Shown here: piece after piece, positions 34,129 through 43,970 of the stretch
How the letters are laid out: each line of letters begins with the position of its first letter
Numbering within the stretch: the first letter of the stretch is position 1
Source: Rheinheimera sp. 4Y26
Lineage (GTDB): Bacteria > Pseudomonadota > Gammaproteobacteria > Enterobacterales > Alteromonadaceae
NCBI RefSeq assembly: GCF_025245835.1
Contig: NZ_JAOBWS010000001.1
Coordinates: 496,001-560,000 of the forward strand
Length of the DNA stretch: 64,000 nucleotides
Reading direction: 5' to 3'
Position numbers and translations under genes: made by a program
The notes under the pieces: model-generated
Seen by the model: the letters and a program-made list of their open reading frames with translations, nothing else
Database searches by the model: none
What the model was told of the DNA's origin: nothing

Positions 34129-35871
34129 ATGGCCGTTGTTCAACCGCACCAGATCACACCTCATCCCTTTTGTTTGCCACAGAAAAAAACCGGTTTTGGC
34201 CTGAGCCTGCTGGCACTGGCTCTTGCTGGTTGCAGCAGCACCATGGCGCTGGATCCGGTGATTGGCGACACCGGCCAGCCGTTATCACAACTGGCGCAAA
34301 AAGCCGACGTTAAAAGATATGCCCTTGATTTAGAGATATTTCCTGACGAGCAAAAAATTGCAGGTGTGGGTGAAACTGAATTTGTATTGGTTGCGCCAAG
34401 CGACAAAGTGGAGCTCAAACTCGACAGCCGTTTTGACATCAGCAAGATTGAGGTGAACGGTAAAACAGCGCAATACCAACGTCAGGGTGGGGTACTGACT
34501 ATTGCGCTTGGTGCAGAGCAGCCCTCAGGCGCCACAGCCAAAGTGGCGGTGTATTACAGCGGCAAACCTCATGTGGCAAAAAATGCACCCTGGGCCGGTG
34601 GTTCGGTCTGGAGCAAAACCGCCAAAGGCGAGCATTTTATTGCCACCGCAGTGCAGGGCGAAGGTTGTGATTTATTCTGGCCCTGTAAAGATCATTTCAG
34701 CGACAAAGCCGACCGCATGCAGATAAAGCTGACAGTGCCTAAAGGCTTAAGCGCAGTGACCAATGGCGTACTACAAAAAATCGACGAGTTACCCGGCAAT
34801 AAACAGCGTTTTGACTGGTTATTATCGGTGCCGGCCAGCGATTACAATATTGCGCTGAATATTGGTCCTTACAGCCGTATTTCTGAGACTTATCAAAGCA
34901 TTAACGGCGCTACTGTGCCTATTGAATTCTGGGCGCTGAGCGACAATGCCGATAAAGCCAAAACATTGATAAAAGATGATGTGCGTGCGCAGCTGGCTTT
35001 TTATGAACGCCGGTTGGGGCCCTATCCCTGGGGTGACCAAAAAATGGGGGTGGTGGAAACGCCGCATCTGGGGATGGAACATCAAACCGTCAACGCTTAT
35101 GGCAAAGGGTATAAACGCGACGAATATGGTTTTGACTGGCTGTTGCACCATGAACTGGCGCACGAATGGTTTGGCAACCTGATGACCCACGAAAAGCTGA
35201 ACGACGCCTGGTTACACGAAGGTTTTGGTCTTTATATGCAGCCCGCTTACGCGCTGGAAAAACTCGGTAGCGCTGCGTATTCCTATCAAATGTATAAGTC
35301 TTATTTAGGTTTATTAAACTGCGAGCCTGTGGTGCGAAGCGGCGTGGTGACCTCAGATCAGGCTTTTAACCCGGATATTTATGGCAAAGGCGGTTGGGTG
35401 CTGCATAGCCTGCGCAATCTGATTGGTGAAGAGGCGTTCTGGCAGGCCACCCGCGAGCTGCTGTATGGCACAGCAGATACGGCAAAGTTGCAGTACCCGA
35501 TAAAACCACGTTATCGCAATACCAAAGAATTTATCAGCATAGTCAACCGCATCACAGGTCAGGATTATCAGTGGTTATTTGATGTGTATTTATATGAAGC
35601 GGCTTTGCCTGAGCTGAAACAGCAACAAAATGGCGATGCCGTGACTTTTAGCTGGTTAAGCCCCAATAAAAAACCTTTCCCTATGCCGGTTGAAATTAGC
35701 ATTAATGGCCAAACGCAGCTGCTGGATTTTAGCAAAGGTGCTGTGACTGTTGCGCTTAAAAGCACAGATCAGCTGTTGATTGACCCGCAGATGAAAGTGC
35801 TACGCCAACTGCCGCTGATTGGTTTATGTGAAGAAAACCGCGCCAAAGTTAAAAATAAAAGGGCGGAATAA
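34129..35871 (+). CDS. M1 family metallopeptidase lipoprotein
   Basis: 580 residues with a long basic N terminus, a hydrophobic stretch and lipobox LALAGC. An N-terminal beta domain (KRYALDLEIFPDEQKIAGVG) precedes the catalytic part: substrate motif GMEHQTVNAYG replaces GAMEN, and the zinc site is H341-E-L-A-H345 with Glu364 in WLHEGFG, exactly the family spacing. Likely an aminopeptidase acting outside the cytoplasm. It lacks the long C-terminal helical domain of PepN. Good CAGGAG ribosome site. Divergent from ggt. Confidence 0.9.
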   Translation: MAVVQPHQITPHPFCLPQKKTGFGLSLLALALAGCSSTMALDPVIGDTGQPLSQLAQKADVKRYALDLEIFPDEQKIAGVGETEFVLVAPSDKVELKLDSRFDISKIEVNGKTAQYQRQGGVLTIALGAEQPSGATAKVAVYYSGKPHVAKNAPWAGGSVWSKTAKGEHFIATAVQGEGCDLFWPCKDHFSDKADRMQIKLTVPKGLSAVTNGVLQKIDELPGNKQRFDWLLSVPASDYNIALNIGPYSRISETYQSINGATVPIEFWALSDNADKAKTLIKDDVRAQLAFYERRLGPYPWGDQKMGVVETPHLGMEHQTVNAYGKGYKRDEYGFDWLLHHELAHEWFGNLMTHEKLNDAWLHEGFGLYMQPAYALEKLGSAAYSYQMYKSYLGLLNCEPVVRSGVVTSDQAFNPDIYGKGGWVLHSLRNLIGEEAFWQATRELLYGTADTAKLQYPIKPRYRNTKEFISIVNRITGQDYQWLFDVYLYEAALPELKQQQNGDAVTFSWLSPNKKPFPMPVEISINGQTQLLDFSKGAVTVALKSTDQLLIDPQMKVLRQLPLIGLCEENRAKVKNKRAE

Positions 35872-35919
35872 CAGCTGTTTTAGCAGCTGACCTAAATCAG
35901 CCAGTCACAGCTCGTTCAG

Positions 35920-35950
35920 ATAAAGCGCTGCCTTTGCGGCGCTTTATTGC
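35920..35950 (+). terminator. Terminator-like hairpin after the M1 peptidase
   Basis: ATAAAGCGC ... GCGCTTTAT, a 9-bp perfect stem with a 10-base loop but an interrupted T-run. Confidence 0.55.
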
Positions 35951-36069
35951 TTATTTTCCTCCGCTAAAAAGCAGTTTTCCGCTGCTGTTCGTTTTTGCCT
36001 GCCCGGCACAGCGCCCGCTTTGTAATCTGAGTTCCAGACAACTGAAACACAGACAAATGGGGCTTTAAC

Positions 36070-36819
36070 ATGAATAACAACAATCAAAACAGTAGTTTTA
36101 AAACAACTCATCTGCAAACCGCCATCAATCTGGTGCTGGGTTTTGCTGTGGTGGCGCTTGGAGTGCAAACCCAAATTCTGCAAAAAGACACAACCTCTGT
36201 GCGAGAGCTGAATGTTGAGCGGCTGAATGTCATGGAGCCAACAGGGCATCCGCGGCTGGTGCTGGCCAATACCGCCCATGCGCCCAAAGCCATTAAACAA
36301 GGCAAAGTGGTGTTTGACCCGGGTCAGCGCCCCGGCATGATTTTTTATAACGACGAAGGCACTGAAAATGGCGGGCTGATTTTCCGTGGTAAAAAAGTCG
36401 GCGACAAAATTGAGCATGGCCTGCATTTGTCGTTTGACCGTTATAACCAGGATCAGGTGGTGGCGCTGCAGCATATTGAGCAGGATGGCATGCTGATCGC
36501 AGGTTTAAATATTGTCGATCGGCCGCAACTGGATTTTGATCTTTATATGCAGCTGGCGCTGGCGGCAGAACAAGGCGATAAGGCCGCTATTGCCAGGCTC
36601 GAAACGCTGGATGTCAATAAAGACGGCTCCATTCATGGTGCGCGCCGCGCTTTTTATGGCACCCTTAATAACAAAGCCATGTTGCAACTCAATGATCCAT
36701 CAGGTAAAAAACGGATTGAAATGGCAGTGAATGCCAAAGGCGAACCTCAGCTGGTGTTTTATGATGCCAAAGGCCAAGAGATGTTACGTTTACCTGAGCA
36801 GAAGGAACTGAAACCATGA
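36070..36819 (+). CDS. Membrane-anchored protein of unknown function linked to a two-component system
   Basis: 249 residues with one N-terminal signal anchor (TAINLVLGFAVVALGVQTQIL) and a periplasmic beta-rich domain. Short motifs repeat: VERLNVMEPTGHPRLVLAN, PGMIFYNDEGTENGGLIFRG and later NDPSGKKRIEMAVNAKGEPQ, which look like related strand-turn units. No family name recognised. Its stop overlaps the start of the sensor kinase (ATGA), so it may modulate or feed a signal to that kinase (inference). Confidence 0.65.
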   Translation: MNNNNQNSSFKTTHLQTAINLVLGFAVVALGVQTQILQKDTTSVRELNVERLNVMEPTGHPRLVLANTAHAPKAIKQGKVVFDPGQRPGMIFYNDEGTENGGLIFRGKKVGDKIEHGLHLSFDRYNQDQVVALQHIEQDGMLIAGLNIVDRPQLDFDLYMQLALAAEQGDKAAIARLETLDVNKDGSIHGARRAFYGTLNNKAMLQLNDPSGKKRIEMAVNAKGEPQLVFYDAKGQEMLRLPEQKELKP

Positions 36820-37862
36820 CCATGGCCGCATCTGTACCCGCACAGCCGGCAGCCCCGTTCTGGCTGCGGCTTGGCAAACCTGTGGTAGGTATGCTGCTGT
36901 TTGCCCATTTGTTCTGGTTATATGTGGCGCTGTTGCAAACAGCGCCCGGTGAAGCGCTGCATTATTATTTTGACGCACCAATCTGGCTGACGCTGCAGGG
37001 GCTGCTGGCGCTGGCACTGACCCGCTGGTTGCAGCGGCGTTTGCCAAAAAGGGCAAACAAAAGTGTGCACTATCTGCAAACTTTATTGCTGGGCACACTG
37101 CTGTTTGTTGTGCTGATGACCCTGCTGCAACAAGGCATAGAGCAGTTACAGGGTTATCCTTTTTCCGCAACTTTGCTTTTGAAAAACATGCTGATGTACG
37201 CGCTGTTGCAGTTATTGGTTGGCGGTTTTGTGTTGTTACTCGAGGCGCTGAAAGAGCAGCGCCAGCAGGCGGAAATGTTGCTGATGGCCGAAAAAAATGC
37301 GGCTGAGCAGCAACTGCAGCTGTTACAACAACAAATGGATCCGCATTTTTTATTCAATAACCTCAATGTGTTGTCGGCGCTTATTCATAAAAACCCCGAT
37401 GAAGCTGAAGATTTTTTAGCAAAATTTACTGCTATTTACCGTTATCAGTTGCAGCAGCAGGCCACGCCGCTGGTGACGCTGGCACAGGAGCTGGCTTTTG
37501 CGAAGGATTATCTCTTGCTGTTAAATCAGCGTTTTGCCAACAGTTATTTGCTGGAGATTGAGCTTGCAGGTTTTAGTCCTGAACAACAGCTGGTATTGGC
37601 GGGGGCTCTGCAGCTGGCACTGGAGAATGTGGTGAAACACAACGAAGCAAGCCCGCAGCAGCCGCTGCACATTCAGATCCGCACCGAAGGCGACTGGTTA
37701 ACTGTCCGCAACACATTAAGGCCAAAGTTATACGCACCTGAATCCACTGGCCTTGGGCTGAAAAACTTACAACAACGTGCCCTGGTGTTATTTAAACGGG
37801 ATATTCAGGTGACACAACAACAAGGTGAGTTTTGTCTGGCCTTACCGCTGAGTGCTTTATAA
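36816..37862 (+). CDS. LytS/YehU-family sensor histidine kinase
   Basis: 348 residues: four predicted transmembrane helices in the first 150 residues, a coiled coil of Gln/Glu/Leu, then the His_kinase domain with phosphoacceptor His177 in QQQMDPHFLFNNLN. The N box is ENVVKHN and the G box STGLGLKNLQQR. No periplasmic sensor domain of size is present, so sensing may be in the membrane or through the upstream anchored protein. Translation is coupled to that protein; the cognate LytTR regulator follows. Confidence 0.9.
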   Translation: MTMAASVPAQPAAPFWLRLGKPVVGMLLFAHLFWLYVALLQTAPGEALHYYFDAPIWLTLQGLLALALTRWLQRRLPKRANKSVHYLQTLLLGTLLFVVLMTLLQQGIEQLQGYPFSATLLLKNMLMYALLQLLVGGFVLLLEALKEQRQQAEMLLMAEKNAAEQQLQLLQQQMDPHFLFNNLNVLSALIHKNPDEAEDFLAKFTAIYRYQLQQQATPLVTLAQELAFAKDYLLLLNQRFANSYLLEIELAGFSPEQQLVLAGALQLALENVVKHNEASPQQPLHIQIRTEGDWLTVRNTLRPKLYAPESTGLGLKNLQQRALVLFKRDIQVTQQQGEFCLALPLSAL

Positions 37863-37927
37863 ACAAAGACACAAAGACACAAGGGCACTGGTAAAACACA
37901 GTATAAAGCACTGATAAGGTGACGGTT

Positions 37928-38737
37928 TTGCAACAAGAATTGCTGAAAGTATTGCTGATAGAAGACGAACCTCTTGCTGCCGAAAAGCTGGCCGGTTTTA
38001 TTCAAAGGTACCAGCCAGCGGCTGAAATAGTGGCGGTATTAACCTCAGTGGCCGAAGTGCTGGCCTTTTTTGAGCAGGACGAGCTGCCGCTGTTACAGCT
38101 GATTTTTGCCGATATTGAACTTAGAGACGGCGCGGTATTTAAAGCTTTGGCGCAGCTCGATTTGCCTTGCCCTGTTATTTTTACCACTTCTTATGATCAG
38201 TATGGCGTGCAGGCATTTTCGCATCAGGCTGTAGGTTATTTACTGAAACCTTTTACTTATAAAGTGTTTAGCGACACCATGGAAAAACTGACGCAGCTAA
38301 AAAACAAGCTGCTGGCGCAGGCACAGATGCCAGCAGCGTCTGCGGCAATAACACTGGCAGCAGCACAGGCTTTACCAACCACACCACCGCAGCCTGGTTA
38401 TCGTCAGCGGTTTTTATTAAAGCAGGGCCAGGGGCTGAAGTTACTGGAAGCGGCCAATATCAGTTGTATCCGCGCTGTCAAAGGCATTTTGCTGGCGCAG
38501 GATGAAAAGGGCCAAAGCCTGATGCTCAGTGAAAACAACGTGCAGCAGCTGGCCGAAAGCCTAGATCCAAGCCGGTTTTTTCAGCTTAATCGCAGTGACA
38601 TTATCCAGATTAACTTTATTGAGCGGCTGGAGCCTTATGGCAAAGAAAATCTGGCGGTGTATCTGCGCGGCCAGACCGAGCCTTTAATAAGCAGCAAAAC
38701 CCGCACAGCATTACTTCGTAAGTGGCTGAATAGCTAG
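37928..38737 (+). CDS. LytTR-type response regulator, partner of the LytS-like kinase
   Basis: About 269 residues: receiver domain (LLIEDEPLAAEKL, phosphoacceptor Asp in LIFADIEL, Lys in LLKPFTYK), an Ala-rich linker, and a LytTR domain (LLEAANISCIRAVKGILL, FFQLNRSDIINFIERL-like end). The in-frame GTG at 37919 overlaps the AAGGTG ribosome site, so the TTG at 37928 with 6-base spacing is preferred. The leader holds short ACAAAGAC repeats at 37862-37883. Confidence 0.87.
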   Translation: MQQELLKVLLIEDEPLAAEKLAGFIQRYQPAAEIVAVLTSVAEVLAFFEQDELPLLQLIFADIELRDGAVFKALAQLDLPCPVIFTTSYDQYGVQAFSHQAVGYLLKPFTYKVFSDTMEKLTQLKNKLLAQAQMPAASAAITLAAAQALPTTPPQPGYRQRFLLKQGQGLKLLEAANISCIRAVKGILLAQDEKGQSLMLSENNVQQLAESLDPSRFFQLNRSDIIQINFIERLEPYGKENLAVYLRGQTEPLISSKTRTALLRKWLNS

Positions 38738-38797
38738 ACAAAAAGCCCGCCAGTTGCAGGCAGGAAAGCTTTTACTGGCCACAAACCCGAATTGGCG

Positions 38798-38803
38798 TAT
38801 AAT
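38798..38803 (+). promoter_or_regulatory. -10 element of rnpB
   Basis: A consensus TATAAT ends 7 bases before the RNA start and is followed by a GC-rich discriminator (GCGCGCC), the arrangement of growth-regulated stable-RNA promoters. The -35 (CTGGCC at 38775, 17-base spacer) is poor. Confidence 0.65.
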
Positions 38804-38810
38804 GCGCGCC

Positions 38811-39178
<368 letters not shown>

Positions 39179-39183
39179 ATTTA

Positions 39184-39256
39184 GCAGGCAGCAGGTCAAT
39201 GATCTGCTGCCTGGATTTAATAAAAAAACCGGCATCTTTGGATGCCGGTTTTTTTA
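39184..39256 (+). terminator. Two tandem hairpins ending rnpB
   Basis: CAGGCAGCAG...CTGCTGCCTG (39185-39213) is followed by AACCGGCATC-TTTG-GATGCCGGTT flanked by A- and T-runs (39222-39256). The second is a strong bidirectional terminator that also faces the convergent protease gene. Confidence 0.9.
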
Positions 39257-39346
39257 TGCCCTGAAAGCTGTGATGGTTCTGAACTGGCAGGAACAGCTTG
39301 TTGTCTGAACCTGCCGATTTTGGCGTTAAAACAGTGTCTTGCTTTG

Positions 39347-42300
39347 TTATGTATGGCTTTGTTGTGCTTTGCCTTGCAGGCGGTACTGCCTGCGATAACA
39401 CCAGATTGCGGCCAGGCTCAGCACACTCAAGCCCATACTGCCACCACCGCCGCCACCGTCGTTGCTGTTTGCTCCGCCACCGGAAGAACCATCGCCGGAT
39501 TTTTTATCTGAAACCGTCGGGTTGGTGCCAGCCTGAAATTCCTGCAACGCGCTAAAACCATCCTGATCTTTATCCGATGTGGCATCAGCAGCATCCAGCG
39601 GGTTTAAGTTGTATTGCACTTCATAACCGTCAGGCATGCCGTCGCCGTCAGTGTCGGCCAGAGTTGGGTTGGTTTTATATTTAAATTCATGAAGGTTGCT
39701 CAGGCTGTCCAGATCCAAATCTGTGTTGGCATCCGCTATATCCAGAGGGTTTAAGTTGTACTTCACTTCATAACCATCGCCCATGCCATCCTTGTCAGTG
39801 TCGGCAGATTTTGGGTTGGTGCGCAGTTTAAACTCGTCCAGGTTGCTCAGGCTGTCCTGATCCAAATCTGTGTTGGCATCCGCGATATCCAACGGGTTTA
39901 AGCTGTACTTCACTTCAAAACCATCGGTCATAGTGTCGCCGTCGGTATCAGCTTTGGCGGGCTGCGTTTTGTGAATAAACTCTTGCAGATTGCTCAGTTC
40001 ATCCTGATCCGGATCCAGCTGTGCATCGCTACTGTCCAGAGGGTTCAGCCCGTGTTGATGCTCAAATCCATCATGGATGCCATCCTGGTCTGAGTCTGCC
40101 CGATCCGGGAATGTTGTGAGTGTTAATTCCTGTAAATTGGTTAATCCGTCATTATCCAGATCACTATCTCGATCATCTTTATATAAATCAAGTCGGTAGC
40201 GCAGCTCGTCGATGTCATCCATGCCATCATTGTCGTCATCATTATCCTGAAAATCTGCAGTGCCATCCTGGTCGTGATCAAGTGCGAGTGCGGTTTCGGA
40301 CTTGGGACCTACAATGGCTGCGTTGTGAAACACCGATTCCAGGCTATTGCCATTTTTGTGTGTTGCTATGTATCTGACCGATGCCAGAGCGGCGTTGTCC
40401 GGCAGTTCAAATTCACCACGATAAACCGGTAATGTGTTTGTATCTGGTGTGGTGAGCTGCATGCCCAGTGGTCGCCATCTGCCGTGATAATAAATCTCGG
40501 CACTGACTGCTTCGACGTTATCGCTAGCCAATTCAAAAAAACCTTTGCCCTGGCTGATTTGTTGTGTGGGTTGCTGGTTAGCTCCTATCCGCACCTGATG
40601 TATAGATAAATCGTTATAGCGGTTGGCGGCAAAGGTTGTCAGGCGACTAAATGAAGGGGTGGGCTGATTCAGCAGCGCAGTGGTGTATTTGAGTTCAACA
40701 TCATAGCGTGTGCAGTTCTTGTCAAAAGTAAAGGATGCTGCTGTGGACAGTTTTATTTCACCAGCGTTTTGGTCGCAGCGAAGCAGCGCCGAGTACTCAG
40801 CCGGATATTGGGGTGTAGACTCATGTTTGATGCGGTTGCCATAAATATCCCAATACTGGCCAGCTCGAACCTCAAAGCTGGCAGGATTGACATGAGCCCA
40901 ATAACGTACCCAATGTGGCATCAGGGTCAGAGTTTGCTGTCCTGCCGGATTATTGGTGTAGTTTTTAAGTTCCTGCACAGATGAGCCGTATTGGCTGTAT
41001 AAAGAAACTTGAGATGCCCCTTTTTCGCCATAAAAACGCCAGTTATCACTATAAACAGAATTCATAAAATCGTTGGCCGTTATGGAAATAGAAAATTGAC
41101 CTACGCCATAATCAGGCTTAAACGATGGTGCTGTGCCATAAATGCTTACTTTTGCTGGATTATTTGCTGCAATTTCAGCAATCCGATAGCCAAAACCTAC
41201 AGTGCCGTGCCTGTCTTCAGGAAGAAGATCATCGCTTTTTAAACCACGCAAAATGCCGTAACTGAAGGCAATATATTGGGTAAAGTCGGCTGCTGCTATT
41301 TGCGTCACCAGGCGGTTTTGTGTGGTGGCGTCTAACTGGATTTCTGTATTGTTATTTATTTCGCTAAAACGTTGTGTCCAGCTGTAAATCTGAACGTCGT
41401 CAGCTGCAGCTCGTTTGTCTTGCCAAAAAGCGGTCATGGCGAGTTGGAATTTATCTGGAATGGCTGAAATAAACAGGGATTGTGTTCCAATCAGCGTTGG
41501 TCCGGGCGCATTGCCCCAGCTCGACTGACCAAGCACACCATACATCTTCAGGAAATATACCGGTTTGGATTGATGCCGGATTTCCAGCGAATGTAAGCCC
41601 CCCTTCAAAGCGTCGGGCGGAACAGCATGACCTTCCCGGTCTTTCACCGATGTCAGATTAATTTGATGGCTGGCCAGCGCTGGATCAATCAGCAGTGTTT
41701 GTGGTTGGTTAATCAGTTGCGGTTCCTGCAGCACAATACGGGTTTCGTCGCCGATCAAAAATCTGGCAATCACATCATAACTACCGGCGACCATACGAAG
41801 CACAGTATTGCCCCAGGCGCTGTTGTTATAAACTTTTTTACCTTTTTCGTTATAGATCTGCAGCTGCTCAATAAAATACGGGCTGCTGATTTTGACCTGA
41901 TGGTAAGCCAAAAAAGCCATTGGCAAACGATAAGTTCTTTGTTCACTGCGGATACTGAGTGACAGATCCTCAAGCACAGTGTTATTGGCAGGTTGTTGAT
42001 AAATTGTGGTGTTTACACTCAGCTGCAACTGAATTTCCAGACGGGCACCACCGGCAATAGTGACAGTGCCTGACGGGGTCATGGTTAAACTGACCCCTGC
42101 AGGTAACTCAGGTTGTTCCAGTGTGACTGTGGTGCTGCTGGCCGAGGTATTTTGTACAACCAATGTTTTTTGCTGTTGCCACAAGGATTGGCTGGCATCG
42201 AGTTTGCCAAAAGAAATGGATTGTGGACTCAGGATCAGGCTGGCGCTGGCTGCAGCCAATACATCTAAACGTCCACTGCCTTGTAGCAGGATACTTTGTT

Positions 42301-43603
42301 GTAAATCTTTGCTGTTATTAACCAGCAGCGATTTAATTGTATCCGGTGTGCGGTTGTAATCCTGTTGTTTTAATAAAGCTGCCGCGCCTGCTACATGAGG
42401 AGCGGCCATGGATGTACCGCTTTTCTCCTCAAACAAACCATTAGGCACGGTTGAATTGATATAGCTGCCGGGAGCTGCTAAATCAGGTTTCAGGACCAGG
42501 TCGCGATCCCCTGGCCCTCTGGAGCTAAAATCGGCGATATTGTCTGCAAAATCACTGGCAGCTACCGTAATTGCCAGTTCGGCGTTACCCGGAGTGCCCA
42601 ATGCATCATAGGCTTCACCATCGTTGCCGGCGGCAACTACCACGACGATGCCGGCCTTACTTGCATTATTGGCGGCAATAGTTAAAGGGTCGTCCGAGCT
42701 GCCTGGCCCACCTAAACTTAAGTTCACTATATCCAGCGCATCTTTGGTCAGTGGGTTTTGGTCCGGATCGGCCGAACGTTCTAACGCCTGAATCACAAAG
42801 CTGGTTGGGCAATAATAGTTACAAACCTGATATGCATATAAAGTGGCTTCCGGTGCCACCCCTTTTACAGTGCCATTACCGGCAATAATACCGGCCACAT
42901 GAGTGCCATGGCCGTCGGTGTCGACGGGGTCAGCGTCGTTATTGTAAAAATCATAACCACCGGCTACTTTGCAGTCCTCACCAAAACAACCGCCTAAATC
43001 CGGGTGGTTGTAGTCGATACCGGTATCCAAAACACCTACTCTGACACCTTTGCCGGAAAGTGTGCTGCCGTTGTTATCTTTCAGTGCCCAGGCTTTGTCA
43101 GCCTGGATCAGTGGAATAGACCTGTTGCGGTATAACTTCAGTTCACGGTCGGCATGTACTTTTTTAACCTGGGGCAAAGCGGCAATCCGGGCAATGTCAG
43201 CCGGATTGGCCGACACTATCATGCTATTGAGCAGCAGGCTGGTGCTGGCATGCACGTCGCTTATCAGCTGGTCCTGCAACAGTTGTTGTGACAGTTGTTG
43301 TTGTTCTGCTTTGACCTGATTTTCTGCCTGCAGCAATAAAGGCGCTGCTATTTGCCGGATGCCGGATAAATTGTTGTGTTGTAAGCGGGGTAATACGGCG
43401 TTGCCTTGCAATTCAATAATATATTTTTCTGTGCCATTGGCAGCAGTGCGGGTCAATTCAGGTTGAATACTGCCATCTGGTTTTTGGATGAGCCGGTAGC
43501 TGTGGTGATTGGCGCCGGTGATATCTGCTGAGTCTGGCAGCTCGCTGCCATGGGCTGATGTGATAGCCAGCATGACACTGAACGATAAATAACGAATGAA
43601 CAC
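39347..43603 (-). CDS. Secreted subtilisin-like (S8) protease with TSP3 repeats and GlyGly-CTERM anchor
   Basis: 1418 residues. Signal peptide, an I9-like propeptide, then the S8 domain with Asp193 (VGVLDTGIDYNHPDLGG), His232 (DGHGTHVAGIIAG) and Ser398 (SGTSMAAPHVAGAAALL), a long beta-sandwich middle, and 49-residue thrombospondin type 3 calcium-binding repeats (ADTDGDGMPDGYEV...YNLNPLD). The end is a Gly-rich run, a hydrophobic helix and a basic tail (CYRRQYR), a GlyGly-CTERM signal processed by rhombosortase after type II secretion. The start is a GTG at 43603 with AAGGAG 6 bases upstream; the ATG 54 bases earlier would hide the signal peptide. Confidence 0.9.
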   Translation of the reverse strand: MFIRYLSFSVMLAITSAHGSELPDSADITGANHHSYRLIQKPDGSIQPELTRTAANGTEKYIIELQGNAVLPRLQHNNLSGIRQIAAPLLLQAENQVKAEQQQLSQQLLQDQLISDVHASTSLLLNSMIVSANPADIARIAALPQVKKVHADRELKLYRNRSIPLIQADKAWALKDNNGSTLSGKGVRVGVLDTGIDYNHPDLGGCFGEDCKVAGGYDFYNNDADPVDTDGHGTHVAGIIAGNGTVKGVAPEATLYAYQVCNYYCPTSFVIQALERSADPDQNPLTKDALDIVNLSLGGPGSSDDPLTIAANNASKAGIVVVVAAGNDGEAYDALGTPGNAELAITVAASDFADNIADFSSRGPGDRDLVLKPDLAAPGSYINSTVPNGLFEEKSGTSMAAPHVAGAAALLKQQDYNRTPDTIKSLLVNNSKDLQQSILLQGSGRLDVLAAASASLILSPQSISFGKLDASQSLWQQQKTLVVQNTSASSTTVTLEQPELPAGVSLTMTPSGTVTIAGGARLEIQLQLSVNTTIYQQPANNTVLEDLSLSIRSEQRTYRLPMAFLAYHQVKISSPYFIEQLQIYNEKGKKVYNNSAWGNTVLRMVAGSYDVIARFLIGDETRIVLQEPQLINQPQTLLIDPALASHQINLTSVKDREGHAVPPDALKGGLHSLEIRHQSKPVYFLKMYGVLGQSSWGNAPGPTLIGTQSLFISAIPDKFQLAMTAFWQDKRAAADDVQIYSWTQRFSEINNNTEIQLDATTQNRLVTQIAAADFTQYIAFSYGILRGLKSDDLLPEDRHGTVGFGYRIAEIAANNPAKVSIYGTAPSFKPDYGVGQFSISITANDFMNSVYSDNWRFYGEKGASQVSLYSQYGSSVQELKNYTNNPAGQQTLTLMPHWVRYWAHVNPASFEVRAGQYWDIYGNRIKHESTPQYPAEYSALLRCDQNAGEIKLSTAASFTFDKNCTRYDVELKYTTALLNQPTPSFSRLTTFAANRYNDLSIHQVRIGANQQPTQQISQGKGFFELASDNVEAVSAEIYYHGRWRPLGMQLTTPDTNTLPVYRGEFELPDNAALASVRYIATHKNGNSLESVFHNAAIVGPKSETALALDHDQDGTADFQDNDDDNDGMDDIDELRYRLDLYKDDRDSDLDNDGLTNLQELTLTTFPDRADSDQDGIHDGFEHQHGLNPLDSSDAQLDPDQDELSNLQEFIHKTQPAKADTDGDTMTDGFEVKYSLNPLDIADANTDLDQDSLSNLDEFKLRTNPKSADTDKDGMGDGYEVKYNLNPLDIADANTDLDLDSLSNLHEFKYKTNPTLADTDGDGMPDGYEVQYNLNPLDAADATSDKDQDGFSALQEFQAGTNPTVSDKKSGDGSSGGGANSNDGGGGGGSMGLSVLSLAAIWCYRRQYRLQGKAQQSHT
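39555..40145 (-). repeat. 147-bp tandem repeats encoding TSP3 units
   Basis: The segment GGGTTTAAG and its neighbours recur at 147-base intervals (for example 39747 and 39894), encoding 49-residue calcium-binding units. The two central units are strongly similar at DNA level, suggesting recent duplication or homogenisation. Confidence 0.8.
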
Positions 43604-43970
43604 CTGATGCTCCTTGCGTGGGTGGATGGTGCTGCTGTGGTGCTTGGGGTAAGCCAAAAAGAGTCGATGCTAACTGACGAGGCCAATTTGGTAAATCAGT
43701 TAAGTAACAAAATTTTTACTCAATACTTGCTTTTGTCCGGCAAGTACCCATTCAGAGCTTGTTATTGATTAAAAGCTGTGTGGCAGGGCGCACCAGCCGC
43801 CGTTTTTATGGCCTTGTTATGGACTTGTTTAAACGCCGATTTTTTGCACAAAAGCCTTGGCCTGGTGCAATATTTTCCACAATGCAGATGTACCTTTGTT
43901 GCAGACTGTGCTGTTATTAGGGCTCATCTTATGGTGATTTTTGGTTTGCCCAGCCTGAGGCATAAAATCT
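43604..43970. other. Divergent intergenic region
   Basis: 367 bases between the S8 protease and the binding-protein-like gene. It contains a perfect 7-bp stem, TACTTGC...GCAAGTA (43724-43746), in an AT-rich stretch, possibly an operator. No gene is evident. Confidence 0.4.
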
